Shown here: positions 1 through 8,683 of the stretch, piece by piece
Layout: every line of letters begins with the position of its first letter
Numbering within the stretch: the stretch's first letter is position 1
Assembly (NCBI RefSeq): GCF_946885955.1
Contig: NZ_CAMPHI010000006.1
Span: 62,001-126,000, forward strand
Length of the DNA stretch: 64,000 nt
Source of the DNA: an uncultured Pseudomonas sp.
GTDB lineage: Bacteria > Pseudomonadota > Gammaproteobacteria > Pseudomonadales > Pseudomonadaceae
Direction of reading: 5' to 3'
Notes under the pieces: model-generated
The model's database searches: none
The model's input: only the letters and a program-made list of their open reading frames with translations
What the model was told of the DNA's origin: nothing
Made by a program: the position numbers and the translations under genes

Positions 1-639
1 GAACCAGGCGGGGAGATTATCCAAACACTCTTTCCGAACAACAATCGAAGGAGTTGGCATAAAACCACCATCCCCCAAAATCACGCTTTTTACTGGAAAT
101 ACATAGGGTCGATTGGGATAGTTCAAACCACTGCCACTTGATCGCCGAAAAAGTCTGGCTGACAGCCCTCCGCCCCAGACAAAAGCTCGGTGAAAGCTTA
201 TTTTGCACTGCCCATAATTCTGCATGCTTGATATCTGTATACTTAATTTTTCCGGGCTAATCCAAAAGTCATCACCTTCACACAAAGCCAAATACTCACC
301 TACTGCCTGCTTGCTAGCTAGTGGTATAATTCTTTTCCCCTTAGAATATTGATTTTCAGCCTGTTGAATATATTTTATTAATGTCGGATACCCCTCTACA
401 TATTTCTGAACAATCAAATTGGTGCCATCTGTCGAGGCATCGTCATGAATAATAATCTCAAAAGGAAAATCAGTTCTCTGAATCAGAAAGCCTCGAATTG
501 CATCTTCAATGTAGTGCTTATGATTGTAGGTTGTGCATACAATACTGACGAGCGGAGTTTGACTATTCCAAGTAGCCATAATCTCAACTTCTAGAGGAAG
601 AACAGCGTTTCTGAACTCATCAATATTAAACTCTTTCAC
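1..639 (-). CDS. Glycosyltransferase family 2, C-terminus cut by window edge
   Basis: The frame stays open to position 1, so only the N-terminal 213 residues are visible. It has the GT-A signature of family 2 transferases: VSIVCTTYNH near the start, HDDASTDGT for nucleotide binding, and EGDDFW as the metal-binding DxD-like motif. The likely role is transfer of a sugar from a nucleotide donor during O-unit assembly at the inner membrane; donor and acceptor cannot be told. The GTG at 637-639 is chosen because an AAGGG sequence lies about 9 bases upstream and it overlaps the end of the flippase gene. An in-frame ATG at 577-579 lacks a clear ribosome site but leaves the core domain intact and remains possible. 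Being the last visible gene of the leftward operon, it implies that the cluster continues beyond the window. Confidence 0.85.
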   Translation of the reverse strand, partial: MKEFNIDEFRNAVLPLEVEIMATWNSQTPLVSIVCTTYNHKHYIEDAIRGFLIQRTDFPFEIIIHDDASTDGTNLIVQKYVEGYPTLIKYIQQAENQYSKGKRIIPLASKQAVGEYLALCEGDDFWISPEKLSIQISSMQNYGQCKISFHRAFVWGGGLSARLFRRSSGSGLNYPNRPYVFPVKSVILGDGGFMPTPSIVVRKECLDNLPAWF

Positions 640-2128
640 GGATAAAACCCTTAATTTTTTCACCGAATGCTATTAGCGCTGCACAGCCAAAAGACAATAG
701 TGCGGCACCCACTATCAAGGTCAAACCTAACAAACGATTTTCCGAAAAGCCCCCCTGCACCATATAAAATGCAAGTAAGGCGCCACCAGTGGCGGCGAAT
801 AAAGCTGGCAGTACATCTTTGAGCATCCATTTAGCGTGTATTCCTGGCGCGAACACCTTATGAACGTAAGGCGTCCATAAAAGCAGCGAGACTGTGCGCA
901 GCCCCAGCCATATGTAGCCCACACCAATAGCGCCATAGTTTATAGCGGCATAGACAATCAATGGTATTGATATAACAGCTGAAACTGTGTTGTAGAGGAC
1001 ATGGATCTTAAGCTTTCCATGCGCATATTGGAGGTAATATTGGAACGCACCGATCGCCAAGAGACCATTGCCCAGCGCAAACAGCGGCAGCACGGGTTGC
1101 ATCCACTTAGCTGCTTCTGGATCGCCAGTCCAAATATATACAATCTCATAGGAAAATAATGACATTACCAAAGACACAGGCGCAACAATGCAGACAATAA
1201 AACGTGTCGCGAGCCGGTAGAGCACGAGCATATCTTGCTCTTTGCCTTGAGACAGCAAGACTGTCATACGCGGCAAAATAGCTTTGCTAACCGGACCCGA
1301 TAGCAACAGAATCGCTGCAGAAACGATGGCGACTAAACTAAAATAACCATATTCCTTGAGTGGAAGATATTTCGAGAGCAACAATTTATCCAGCTGAGTT
1401 ACCAACACCCAGATCCCGCTCGTATATGCTGCACCTGCGGCGAAAGGAAGAATTCGTCTAACTTCTTTGATAGAGAGTCTGGCACTTCCTCCACTCACGC
1501 CTGCGACTTGCTTATTTAACTTTCCTTTAATCACCAGAACTTCAGCAATCGAAAGACTCACTTGATAGACAAAAAATACCAGTAAATTTCCTGCGGCTAG
1601 CCAAATAACCAGCAGCGCGCCTGGATAGCGCAACGTATTAAATACAATATTGTACTGGTTTAGCCAAACCTGCTGCTCATAGCCTTCGATGCCGCCGCGA
1701 TACAGGCAGAAAAAGCACCTGATAGCAAGCATCACGCCCATGAGCCCAATGCAGGTGCTGACGAGGTGTATATCCAACTCCTGAATACTCAACCATTCTT
1801 GTGCCAACCAGTGACGCGCCAGAAAAACACTAACCCCCGTAACAATTGCAATGCCTAAGAAAATCACTTCAAGACTGCGCAAGAGTGTCTTCATTTGCAG
1901 ACCTGAACCTTCAGTTCCGCGCATGTTTGCTATTTCACGGGAAAGTGCTGGGGTCATTCCCATGTCAAGCAACTGCATCCAGGACTGCAACAGTGTAAAG
2001 AAGCCGATCAAACCATAGGCCTCGGCGCCCATAAACCTCAGATAAAAAGGCAAGACTAAGATGCCTATAAAGGCTACGTATAACTGGCCAATGTAGTTAA
2101 ATACAATATTTTTCTTTAATGACGACAT
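626..2128 (-). CDS. Wzx-type oligosaccharide flippase
   Basis: A 500-residue, very hydrophobic protein with about 12-14 predicted membrane segments starting near residue 10, typical in size and pattern of the MOP/PST flippase family. These proteins move undecaprenyl-diphosphate-linked O-units across the inner membrane before Wzy polymerisation. The N-terminus (SLKKNIVFNYIGQLYVAFIG) resembles the start of the polysaccharide-biosynthesis family. The 3' end overlaps the start of the downstream glycosyltransferase by 14 bases. Together with the wzz genes it points to a Wzx/Wzy-dependent O-antigen; no Wzy polymerase is visible in the window, so it should lie further left. The specific O-unit cannot be deduced from the flippase. 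Confidence 0.88.
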   Translation of the reverse strand: MSSLKKNIVFNYIGQLYVAFIGILVLPFYLRFMGAEAYGLIGFFTLLQSWMQLLDMGMTPALSREIANMRGTEGSGLQMKTLLRSLEVIFLGIAIVTGVSVFLARHWLAQEWLSIQELDIHLVSTCIGLMGVMLAIRCFFCLYRGGIEGYEQQVWLNQYNIVFNTLRYPGALLVIWLAAGNLLVFFVYQVSLSIAEVLVIKGKLNKQVAGVSGGSARLSIKEVRRILPFAAGAAYTSGIWVLVTQLDKLLLSKYLPLKEYGYFSLVAIVSAAILLLSGPVSKAILPRMTVLLSQGKEQDMLVLYRLATRFIVCIVAPVSLVMSLFSYEIVYIWTGDPEAAKWMQPVLPLFALGNGLLAIGAFQYYLQYAHGKLKIHVLYNTVSAVISIPLIVYAAINYGAIGVGYIWLGLRTVSLLLWTPYVHKVFAPGIHAKWMLKDVLPALFAATGGALLAFYMVQGGFSENRLLGLTLIVGAALLSFGCAALIAFGEKIKGFIRERV

Positions 2129-2289
2129 TTAGGAGAAATTTTATTTCTAGGCAAATCAGAGTAATTACTCAGCGGATAAAGAGCGAGGCAAAATGAATAC
2201 ACAACCCTCTTTTGCCTCATACATCAACACCGCTGGACTCAACGAGCGCCTTAGCAATAAGCGGCGCACATTGCAATTCACCCAATGAA

Positions 2290-2523
2290 TCAACTTAACT
2301 TAAGGTAGTCCACTATTTTATTTGGGGTGCTAAGTTCTTCAACCTTTTCGTCAGGAATGGCAACACCAGTTTTTTCCTGTATATCCATCATCACAAGCAT
2401 GACATCCAAAGAGTCAACACCCAAATCACCAAGGGTATGATCCATCATATCCACTTCTACTTGCAGACCAGCAACATTATTCTCGAGCACTTCGATAACC
2501 ACCTGCCTAAAATCCACACTCAT
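2290..2523 (-). CDS. Acyl carrier protein of the O-antigen locus
   Basis: A 77-residue acidic protein with the phosphopantetheine attachment motif LGVDSLDVML, the serine being residue 38. It should carry an acyl chain as a thioester on 4'-phosphopantetheine. An AGGAG lies just before the ATG. It sits 15 bases downstream of a FabH-like synthase, and the operon also encodes an LpxD-like acyltransferase, so it is probably a dedicated carrier for the acyl group placed on the amino sugar rather than the housekeeping AcpP. The housekeeping acpP normally lies in the fab cluster, and the sequence here differs from the highly conserved AcpP core. The 161 bases between this gene and the flippase show no further gene. 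Confidence 0.9.
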   Translation of the reverse strand: MSVDFRQVVIEVLENNVAGLQVEVDMMDHTLGDLGVDSLDVMLVMMDIQEKTGVAIPDEKVEELSTPNKIVDYLKLS

Positions 2524-2538
2524 TTCAATCTCCTACAT

Positions 2539-3483
2539 TTATTCTGTTTTTGTATAAATCGCAGTGGCCCATGAAAGACCCACGCCAAATCCTGACATAA
2601 GGATTGTATTGATAGTTCCGCTTCCAAGATACCTTTCAAGCAAAACCGGAATTGATGAAGACACCGTATTGCCGCTAAGCTCCAGGTCGACCGGTGCTCG
2701 GTCGGCGATACCGCCTATTCTCTTTATCGTATTCTCAAGCATAAACTTGCTACCCTGATGCAGCAAGAACAGATCAATTTGATCCTTATTCAAACCGGAG
2801 CATTCGATCAGTTCAGAAATTTGTTTTGGCACATCGGTCAATGCAAAGTTGAAAACGGCTCTACCGTTCATGAAAAGTTTGCCGTTCTTTTTAGTCAACG
2901 CCTCGGCGGCACTACCTCGAGTTGCAAATTTTACGTTTTTTGAAACCAGCCTCGGCTTGTCGCTGATCAAGGTAACTGTCGCCGCATCGCCAAACAACAA
3001 ACTGGTGTTTTTATCATCCACGTCAAGAATCCTTGAGTAAGGATCACACGTGAAGAGCAACCCCTTTCGCATCCCATGCATCTGCATGAAAGAGCTAATC
3101 AGTTGCAGGCAATAAACGTAGCCAGAACAGCCCAGGCCGACATCAAAACAGGCACTGGTTTCTGGGGCGCCAATGGCGGCATGGACAAGTGCGGAGGTGT
3201 GCGGGATTCCCCCCCTATCGGGGTTTTGCGTACAAACTACGATGCATTCAACCTCACTGGACTCGAGAGTAGTTTTCTTCAGCAACCTTGCAAATGCCTG
3301 TTTACAGGCCATCGTAACGGTTTCATCGTCATCCAGCTTGGGAAGCTCACGAGCACCAATTTTCTCTAGAACAAAATCACTGTCCGTGCCGTGCTGGCGC
3401 CCCTGTGCCAAGTTATCTATTTTTATGGGCGGAATGTAGACGGCCACATCCTGAATACCGAGGTTAAACTTTAGCTCGTGCAT
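2539..3483 (-). CDS. FabH-like 3-oxoacyl-ACP synthase III
   Basis: A 314-residue thiolase-fold protein with the full KAS III catalytic triad: Cys119 in GLGCSGYVY, His242 in LLHQGSKFM and Asn272 in SGNTVSSS. The C-terminal GFGVGLSWA matches the FabH glycine-rich end. KAS III enzymes condense an acyl-CoA with malonyl-ACP. The neighbouring ACP suggests that it makes a short 3-oxoacyl-ACP, for example acetoacetyl-ACP, that after reduction would be a hydroxybutyryl donor for an amino sugar; that product is inference. The housekeeping fabH lies elsewhere in pseudomonads, so this copy is probably committed to the polysaccharide. No dedicated ketoreductase gene is visible here. Confidence 0.88.
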   Translation of the reverse strand: MHELKFNLGIQDVAVYIPPIKIDNLAQGRQHGTDSDFVLEKIGARELPKLDDDETVTMACKQAFARLLKKTTLESSEVECIVVCTQNPDRGGIPHTSALVHAAIGAPETSACFDVGLGCSGYVYCLQLISSFMQMHGMRKGLLFTCDPYSRILDVDDKNTSLLFGDAATVTLISDKPRLVSKNVKFATRGSAAEALTKKNGKLFMNGRAVFNFALTDVPKQISELIECSGLNKDQIDLFLLHQGSKFMLENTIKRIGGIADRAPVDLELSGNTVSSSIPVLLERYLGSGTINTILMSGFGVGLSWATAIYTKTE

Positions 3484-3507
3484 CGAAAATACCTACTTTG
3501 TCTTGGC

Positions 3508-4080
3508 TTAAGAGAAGAAGATTTCGCCTACTTTTTCACCTTCGCTAAATACATCGCTACAAGTCAATTTGGTACCGATATTTTTCACGATAGAAAGCTT
3601 TACTTCGCTGGAGAGGTCAAGCGGGAATCTGCCCCGGTAGCGGCTGAACAACCATTTTTTGTCTGTATCAAAATAGGCTTGATGCAGTTTCTTGCAAAGC
3701 GCGACAAGCAACTCGATCTCGTCTTTGTGTACCGGTTTTTTTACAGAAATGCTGCAACCGTCTATTACTGAGCCCGTGCAAACGGCGCCCTCATCATATT
3801 GGACTCTGGCAACCTGCCCCATCGCTTCGGCCGGGACAAGACAGAAAGTGGTTTTGCTGTCGTCCAACCCGGTGATGAGGGCGACGGAAGAATCCTCTGG
3901 CCGGCTTGCCCGCAACTGAATGATACAGGCAGGGTTAGAGACTATTTTCTTGAACGTAATGTCTATGCTTCCCTGGACTTGCCCCACGCTCTTCGCAGCA
4001 TTGACGACGGCATTAAAAATACTGGTTCCCTGCACATATTGGCGGTCCCCCTTGAGTGGAAAGTTTTCTTCAATTTGCAT
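3508..4080 (-). CDS. Unrecognised 190-residue protein in the acyl-sugar module
   Basis: I do not recognise the family. The protein is soluble, with no signal peptide or membrane segment. It begins MQIEENFPLKGDRQYVQGTS and alternates short beta-like stretches with one amphipathic helix near residues 20-35 (IFNAVVNAAKSV). It lies 11 bases downstream of the LpxD-like acyltransferase gene and 24 bases upstream of the FabH-like gene, so it is almost certainly co-transcribed. The position suggests a step in making or transferring the acyl chain. A hot-dog-fold dehydratase/thioesterase-like or ketoreductase-replacing role is conceivable, but no nucleotide-binding glycine motif or YxxxK pair is visible. 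A function is not assigned. Confidence 0.75.
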   Translation of the reverse strand: MQIEENFPLKGDRQYVQGTSIFNAVVNAAKSVGQVQGSIDITFKKIVSNPACIIQLRASRPEDSSVALITGLDDSKTTFCLVPAEAMGQVARVQYDEGAVCTGSVIDGCSISVKKPVHKDEIELLVALCKKLHQAYFDTDKKWLFSRYRGRFPLDLSSEVKLSIVKNIGTKLTCSDVFSEGEKVGEIFFS

Positions 4081-4091
4081 GCGTTTTCCCT

Positions 4092-5030
4092 TCAGCGTTT
4101 GGGGCCGGTGGAGAGCGTGGCCATTCTTTTAGCCGGGTTGCCGAACACAGACACTCCCGATTCTATGTCCTTGACAACCACGCTACCCATGCCGATGGAG
4201 GCGCCTTCAGCGATCATCAGGTTGTCCCGGATGCAGCTCCCCATGCCGATAGTAGCTTTAGCTCCTATATGGGTATGCCCGCCTACCAAAGTACCCACCG
4301 ACATCCACACATTGTCGGAGAGCGAGGCGCCATGGCCAATGTTGCAAAGGTTGCCAATGACGACATGACTACCTATTAGCGTAGAGGTTAGGATCCCTTT
4401 AGGAATCACACAGCCTGCGCCGATCTCGCTATCATCGCCGATGCTAACCCCACAGACATGCGGGAACTTTAGAAGTCTCCCATCCTTGCTTTTGTACACG
4501 GTAATACCATCAATTCCGATAACCGTATTTTCACGGATGACAGTATTTTTTCCAATTTGCGTTCCAGACTTTATAATGCAACCTGCGGATATTACAGCTC
4601 CATCATCGATCGCAACATCACTCTCTACGAGCGCTGTCGGCGCGATGACAGCGCCTTCTGATATACCGGGCCGCACACTCATCTTTGACGTAAACGGCTT
4701 TAAACCGACCATATTAATCAGAATATTCAACAGGTCGATAAAAACGGCTCTAGCATCATCTACGACACAATAGATATTATTATTTGAGTCGCACACATGC
4801 GTAGCTTCAGTAAGAATTAAGCATGACTCCAGTTTTTTCTCCATATCCTCCGCACTCATACTGGCAGCGAACACAATACAGTGCTTACCTCCTGCCCGCG
4901 CATCGCATACGCCCTGTAACTCAAGCGATTTTTCCAGCGAGTTATTACGGAAATTCCGTCTCAACTGCTCTCTGATGATTCGCAATACTTCATTGCTACA
5001 AATGCGCTCACTTAGGTATGAAATTTCCAT
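4092..5030 (-). CDS. LpxD-like hexapeptide-repeat N-acyltransferase
   Basis: A 312-residue protein. From about residue 125 onward it is built of hexapeptide repeats such as IAPTAL, IGKNTV, IGDDSE, IGSHVV and IGMGSV, which form a left-handed beta-helix. The layout resembles LpxD: an N-terminal uridine-binding-like domain of about 100 residues, then the helix, with a probable catalytic histidine in NLCNIGHGASL where LpxD has its conserved histidine. LpxD-type enzymes take the acyl group from acyl-ACP, which fits the ACP and KAS III genes downstream. The likely acceptor is the amine produced by the neighbouring VioA-like aminotransferase. A NeuD/PglD-type acetyltransferase is the alternative, but the length and ACP context favour an acyl-ACP donor. 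Confidence 0.8.
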   Translation of the reverse strand: MEISYLSERICSNEVLRIIREQLRRNFRNNSLEKSLELQGVCDARAGGKHCIVFAASMSAEDMEKKLESCLILTEATHVCDSNNNIYCVVDDARAVFIDLLNILINMVGLKPFTSKMSVRPGISEGAVIAPTALVESDVAIDDGAVISAGCIIKSGTQIGKNTVIRENTVIGIDGITVYKSKDGRLLKFPHVCGVSIGDDSEIGAGCVIPKGILTSTLIGSHVVIGNLCNIGHGASLSDNVWMSVGTLVGGHTHIGAKATIGMGSCIRDNLMIAEGASIGMGSVVVKDIESGVSVFGNPAKRMATLSTGPKR

Positions 5031-5088
5031 GCTGTAACGTCTTCTATATTACTTACTTTGGCACATTACTTAACAAAGTGAGAATTTC

Positions 5089-6228
5089 TCATTTACTCAC
5101 TCGGGCCAGTTGACTCTCGTCAGCGCCGCTTATTATTTCGAATATTTTGTATTGCTCTGATTGACTCATGGCCGGATAAATCGGCAAACACAGCACTTTT
5201 CCGGCCGTATTACTAGCGACCGGCAGATTATCTCTTTGAGCCGACTGCATCCCTTGGTACATGGGAAAGTCAGAAATCAATGGATAGAAATAACGGCGGG
5301 CAAAAATATCGTTATCCTTAAGCTTTTGGTAAAGCTCATCACGGCTTAGGGGGTAGTCTGGCCCCACGAGAACCGGAAAATAAGAATAATTGGCGACGGT
5401 TTCACCGGCATCCTCCACGCAATGAATACCTTTTACGCCCTTGAGCATCTCGCGATAAGTCAGATCTAGCTTATGGCGCTTGTCGATAGCTTGATCAATG
5501 TGCTGCAGTTGCAACAGTCCGAAAGCTGCGTTTATCTCGCTCATCTTTCCGTTGATGCCAGGCGCAACCACAGTGACCTCGTCGATAAAGCCGAAGTTCT
5601 TAAGCTGTTCGATGCGCTGCTTGGTTTTTGCGTCAGGGCAAACGATGGCGCCTCCCTCGAAAGTATTGAATACCTTGGTGGCGTGAAAGCTGAGTACGGA
5701 CAGATCGCCATGGCGCAGAATACTTCCACCAGCATCCTTTACACCAAAAGCATGGGCAGCATCGTAGATCACACGAAGGTTATAGTTGTCGGCAATTTTC
5801 TTGATGGCGTCAACATCACAACGGTGTCCGTAGCAATGTACCGGCATGATAGCAGTGGTCTGCGGGGTGATTGCTGCCTCAATCTTAGTTGGGTCGAGAT
5901 TGAGGCTATTGGGGTCAATGTCGACGAATACCGGCTTGATACCGTTCCAAAGCAAGGAGTGAGCAGTGGCAACAAATGAATACGGGGTCGTGATCACTTC
6001 CCCAGTGATCCGCATGGCTTGCAGGGCGGTGACCAACGCCAACGTACCGTTGGCAAACAAGGCAATATGCTCTACACCAAGGTATTCACACAGTGCTTTC
6101 TCCAGATCTTGGTGCATTGGCCCGCCATTGGTGAGGACTTTGCTGGCCCAGATTTTCTCTAAGTAAGGTACGAACTCTTCAAGTGGCGGCAAGTAGGGCT
6201 GGGTAACGAAAATCGGCTTGTCGCTCAT
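5089..6228 (-). CDS. vioA: VioA-like dTDP-4-keto-6-deoxyglucose aminotransferase
   Basis: A 379-residue DegT/DnrJ/EryC1-family PLP enzyme. The Schiff-base lysine is Lys185 in [14 protein letters not shown] and the cofactor-binding aspartate is Asp156 in YDAAHAFG. The N-terminal half, with [15 protein letters not shown] and [20 protein letters not shown], resembles VioA, which makes dTDP-4-amino-4,6-dideoxyglucose (dTDP-viosamine). The two preceding genes supply its substrate from glucose-1-phosphate. The ATG overlaps the rmlA stop by 4 bases, indicating translational coupling. No FdtA-type ketoisomerase is visible, which argues for the 4-amino rather than the 3-amino sugar, although one could lie outside the window. 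The exact stereochemical product cannot be read from the sequence. Confidence 0.78.
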   Translation of the reverse strand: MSDKPIFVTQPYLPPLEEFVPYLEKIWASKVLTNGGPMHQDLEKALCEYLGVEHIALFANGTLALVTALQAMRITGEVITTPYSFVATAHSLLWNGIKPVFVDIDPNSLNLDPTKIEAAITPQTTAIMPVHCYGHRCDVDAIKKIADNYNLRVIYDAAHAFGVKDAGGSILRHGDLSVLSFHATKVFNTFEGGAIVCPDAKTKQRIEQLKNFGFIDEVTVVAPGINGKMSEINAAFGLLQLQHIDQAIDKRHKLDLTYREMLKGVKGIHCVEDAGETVANYSYFPVLVGPDYPLSRDELYQKLKDNDIFARRYFYPLISDFPMYQGMQSAQRDNLPVASNTAGKVLCLPIYPAMSQSEQYKIFEIISGADESQLARVSK

Positions 6229-7097
6229 AGCGAGTCCTTAACCAATGAAAGCAGGTATTGGCCGTAACTATTCTTGCTGAGGGACTTACCAGCTCGTTGC
6301 AAGGCGTCAGTAGTTAGCCAGCCGTTGTTGAAGGCAATCTCTTCTAGACAGGCAACTTTATAGCCTTGGCGTTTCTCGATAGTTTCGACGAAGTGCGCGG
6401 CCTCCAACAGGCTTTCGTGTGTACCGGTATCTAGCCAAGCGAAGCCACGACCGAGCAGTTCCACATTGAGGTCGCCGCGTTCAAGATAGGCTTGGTTAAT
6501 GCTAGTGATTTCCAACTCGCCACGATCTGAGGGTTTCACCTGCTTGGCTATCTCTACCACAGCGTTATCGTAGAAATACAGCCCGGTGACCGCGTAGGAT
6601 GATTTGGGCTTCAGCGGTTTTTCCTCGATGGATACAGCGCGTTTGTCGTCATCGAATTCGACCACACCAAAACGTTCCGGGTCTTTGACTTGATAACCGA
6701 ATACAGTAGCGCCTTGGTTGCGATTGACGGCGGCGCGCAGCATGGGGCTGAAGCCCTGGCCGTAGAAGATGTTGTCTCCGAGTACAAGGCACACCGAGTC
6801 ACCGCCGATGAACTCCTCACCAATGATGAAGGCTTGTGCCAAGCCATCCGGACTGGGTTGTACTGCATAGCTAAGCTTGATGCCGAATTCACGACCATCA
6901 CCAAGCAGCCGTTGAAAACCACCGATATCGTCAGGGGTGCTGATCAGAAGGATATCGTGAATCCCGGCGAGCATCAGTACCGACAGGGGGTAATAGACCA
7001 TTGGTTTGTCGTAGACCGGCAACAGCTGCTTAGAGACGCCTTTAGTGACAGGGTATAAACGAGTGCCGGAACCGCCAGCGAGGATGATGCCTTTCAT
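6225..7097 (-). CDS. rmlA: Glucose-1-phosphate thymidylyltransferase
   Basis: A 290-residue nucleotidyltransferase that makes dTDP-glucose from glucose-1-phosphate and dTTP. The N-terminus [20 protein letters not shown] carries the signature glycine-rich loop and catalytic arginine, and [15 protein letters not shown] is typical of RmlA. The open frame extends a further 60 codons upstream, but that extension lies inside rmlB and lacks family similarity, so the ATG at 7095-7097 is taken as the start; it gives the normal family length. It starts 13 bases after the rmlB stop and overlaps the aminotransferase gene by 4 bases. rmlC and rmlD are absent here, so in this locus the product probably feeds an amino sugar rather than rhamnose. 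Confidence 0.95.
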   Translation of the reverse strand: MKGIILAGGSGTRLYPVTKGVSKQLLPVYDKPMVYYPLSVLMLAGIHDILLISTPDDIGGFQRLLGDGREFGIKLSYAVQPSPDGLAQAFIIGEEFIGGDSVCLVLGDNIFYGQGFSPMLRAAVNRNQGATVFGYQVKDPERFGVVEFDDDKRAVSIEEKPLKPKSSYAVTGLYFYDNAVVEIAKQVKPSDRGELEITSINQAYLERGDLNVELLGRGFAWLDTGTHESLLEAAHFVETIEKRQGYKVACLEEIAFNNGWLTTDALQRAGKSLSKNSYGQYLLSLVKDSL

Positions 7098-7110
7098 ATG
7101 CTTGAAATCC

Positions 7111-8169
7111 TTATTCACTAGTACCGAGGCGCTCACGCTGATAGCTGCCGTCCTGTACGCGACGGCACCATTCGAGGTTATTGAGATACCACTCAACTGT
7201 CTTGCGGATACCCGACTCGAAGGTTTCTTCTGGTGTCCAACCCAGTTCTTGCTGAATTTTTCTGGCGTCGATGGCATAGCGCAGATCGTGGCCGGGCCGA
7301 TCCTGGACGTGCGTGATCAGTGAGGCATGCGGACGATGCGGCGAGTCGGGGCACAACTCATCGAGTAATTCACAGAGGGTATGCACAACCTCGATGTTCT
7401 GCTTTTCGTTATGGCCGCCGATGTTGTAGGTCTCGCCCACCACGCCTTCGGTCACCACCTTGTACAGAGCCCGGGCGTGGTCTTCCACATAGAGCCAATC
7501 GCGAACCTGGTCACCTTTGCCGTACACCGGTAGCGGCTTGCCCTCCAGGGCGTTGAGAATCATCAGCGGGATAAGCTTCTCGGGGAAGTGATACGGCCCG
7601 TAATTGTTCGAGCAGTTGGTAACTAGCGTCGGTAACCCGTAAGTGCGACGCCAGGCGCGAACCAGATGATCGGAGCTGGCCTTACTCGCAGAGTACGGAG
7701 AGCTGGGCGCGTAGGGCGTGGTTTCAGTGAACAGCTCCTCGGGATCCTCCAGATCGCCGTACACCTCGTCAGTGGAGATGTGGTGGAAGCGGAAGCCGGC
7801 CCCGCGCGAGTCATCAAGGCCTTGCCAGTAATGGCGAGCAACCTCTAGCAGGCTGTAGGTGCCAACGATATTGGTTTCGATAAAAGCAGCCGGCCCGTCA
7901 ATGGACCGGTCGACATGGGATTCGGCAGCCAGGTGCATCACGGCGTCCGGCTGATGCTCCCGGAACACTCGCTCAACTTCAGCACGGTCGCAGATATCGA
8001 CCTGCTCGAAGGTATAACGCTCACTGTCGCTGACTCCGAGCAGGGACTCAAGATTCCCTGCGTAGGTGAGCTTGTCGAGATTGACAACGCTATCAGCGGT
8101 GTTACGGATGATATGACGAACAACAGCCGAGCCGATAAAGCCCGCGCCACCGGTAACAAGAATTTTCAT
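7111..8169 (-). CDS. rmlB: dTDP-glucose 4,6-dehydratase
   Basis: A 352-residue short-chain dehydrogenase/reductase-type enzyme that makes dTDP-4-keto-6-deoxyglucose. It shows the NAD-binding [11 protein letters not shown] at the N-terminus, the catalytic STDEVYGDL segment and the YSASKASSD (YxxxK) motif. It is the first intact gene of the sugar operon after rfaH and the ops element. Its ATG overlaps by 4 bases with the TGA that ends a phosphomannomutase remnant, so the ancestral gene upstream was once coupled to it. The product is the substrate of the VioA-like aminotransferase. Confidence 0.96.
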   Translation of the reverse strand: MKILVTGGAGFIGSAVVRHIIRNTADSVVNLDKLTYAGNLESLLGVSDSERYTFEQVDICDRAEVERVFREHQPDAVMHLAAESHVDRSIDGPAAFIETNIVGTYSLLEVARHYWQGLDDSRGAGFRFHHISTDEVYGDLEDPEELFTETTPYAPSSPYSASKASSDHLVRAWRRTYGLPTLVTNCSNNYGPYHFPEKLIPLMILNALEGKPLPVYGKGDQVRDWLYVEDHARALYKVVTEGVVGETYNIGGHNEKQNIEVVHTLCELLDELCPDSPHRPHASLITHVQDRPGHDLRYAIDARKIQQELGWTPEETFESGIRKTVEWYLNNLEWCRRVQDGSYQRERLGTSE

Positions 8170-8481
8170 GCGTTGATTAGCCCTTCAATTACTGCACGTT
8201 GTTGCTCAACTAATACTGAACTCGCCCGACTTTCAATATTGAGTCGCAGGAGTGGTTCCGTATTCGACGAACGCAGGCTCATACGCCAATCCGCATATTT
8301 CAGGCTATTGCCAACGGTGGTGCCCAGCTTAGAGCTCTGTTCGTCATAGTGACAGCGCAGGGGCCTTAATCACCGCCATGCGCTCGCCGACCAGTTGCGA
8401 AAGCGACTTTCCCTGGGTGCTGATCAGTTTAGCGACAGCAGCCTGTGGATCACTGTCGCAATAGGCGAAGTTTTCGAGGTA
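8166..8481 (-). pseudogene. 3' remnant of a phosphomannomutase/phosphoglucomutase gene
   Basis: Reading leftward from about 8481, one frame gives LENFAYCDSDPQAAVAKL followed by STQGKSLSQLVGERMA, which matches the C-terminal half of ManB/AlgC-type phosphohexomutases. It then meets TGA near 8352. A second frame continues to 8166 with the phosphate-binding motif LRSSNTEPLLRLNIESR and ends at a TGA overlapping the rmlB start. The coding signal is therefore split by at least one frameshift and lacks the N-terminal two thirds, including the active-site serine. It cannot make a working enzyme. It looks like the scar of a gene exchange at the 5' end of the O-antigen cluster. Confidence 0.82.
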
Positions 8482-8582
8482 TAAGTACAAGCTTGCCCGC
8501 CAAGTGTTTAAAGGTCATAAGCATAGCGCCGGGGTCAGCCCTCCTTCAGAAGCAGCGTAGCAAACACCGTGGAGGTCCCAGA

Positions 8583-8594
8583 CACGCTACCGCC
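8583..8594 (-). promoter_or_regulatory. ops element (RfaH recruitment site)
   Basis: On the minus strand the bases read GGCGGTAGCGTG, an exact match to the core ops (operon polarity suppressor) sequence that pauses RNA polymerase and loads RfaH. It lies between rfaH and rmlB, about 90 bases downstream of the rfaH stop and about 410 bases before rmlB, in the correct orientation for the sugar operon. Orientation, spacing and the adjacent rfaH gene together make chance unlikely. It predicts that transcription through the long AT-rich O-antigen operon depends on RfaH. Confidence 0.88.
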
Positions 8595-8683
8595 CCAGGA
8601 TTTACCGTTGGTTCCCTGAGAACGTCACAATCATCAAATTTACTGGCACTGCAGCCTTGATCTCAGCCAATGCCGAGACCTGT

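Noticed and set aside
5089..8169. A dTDP-3-amino-sugar (Qui3N/Fuc3N) pathway
   Set aside because: It would need an FdtA-type ketoisomerase, which is not in the window, and the aminotransferase looks VioA-like.
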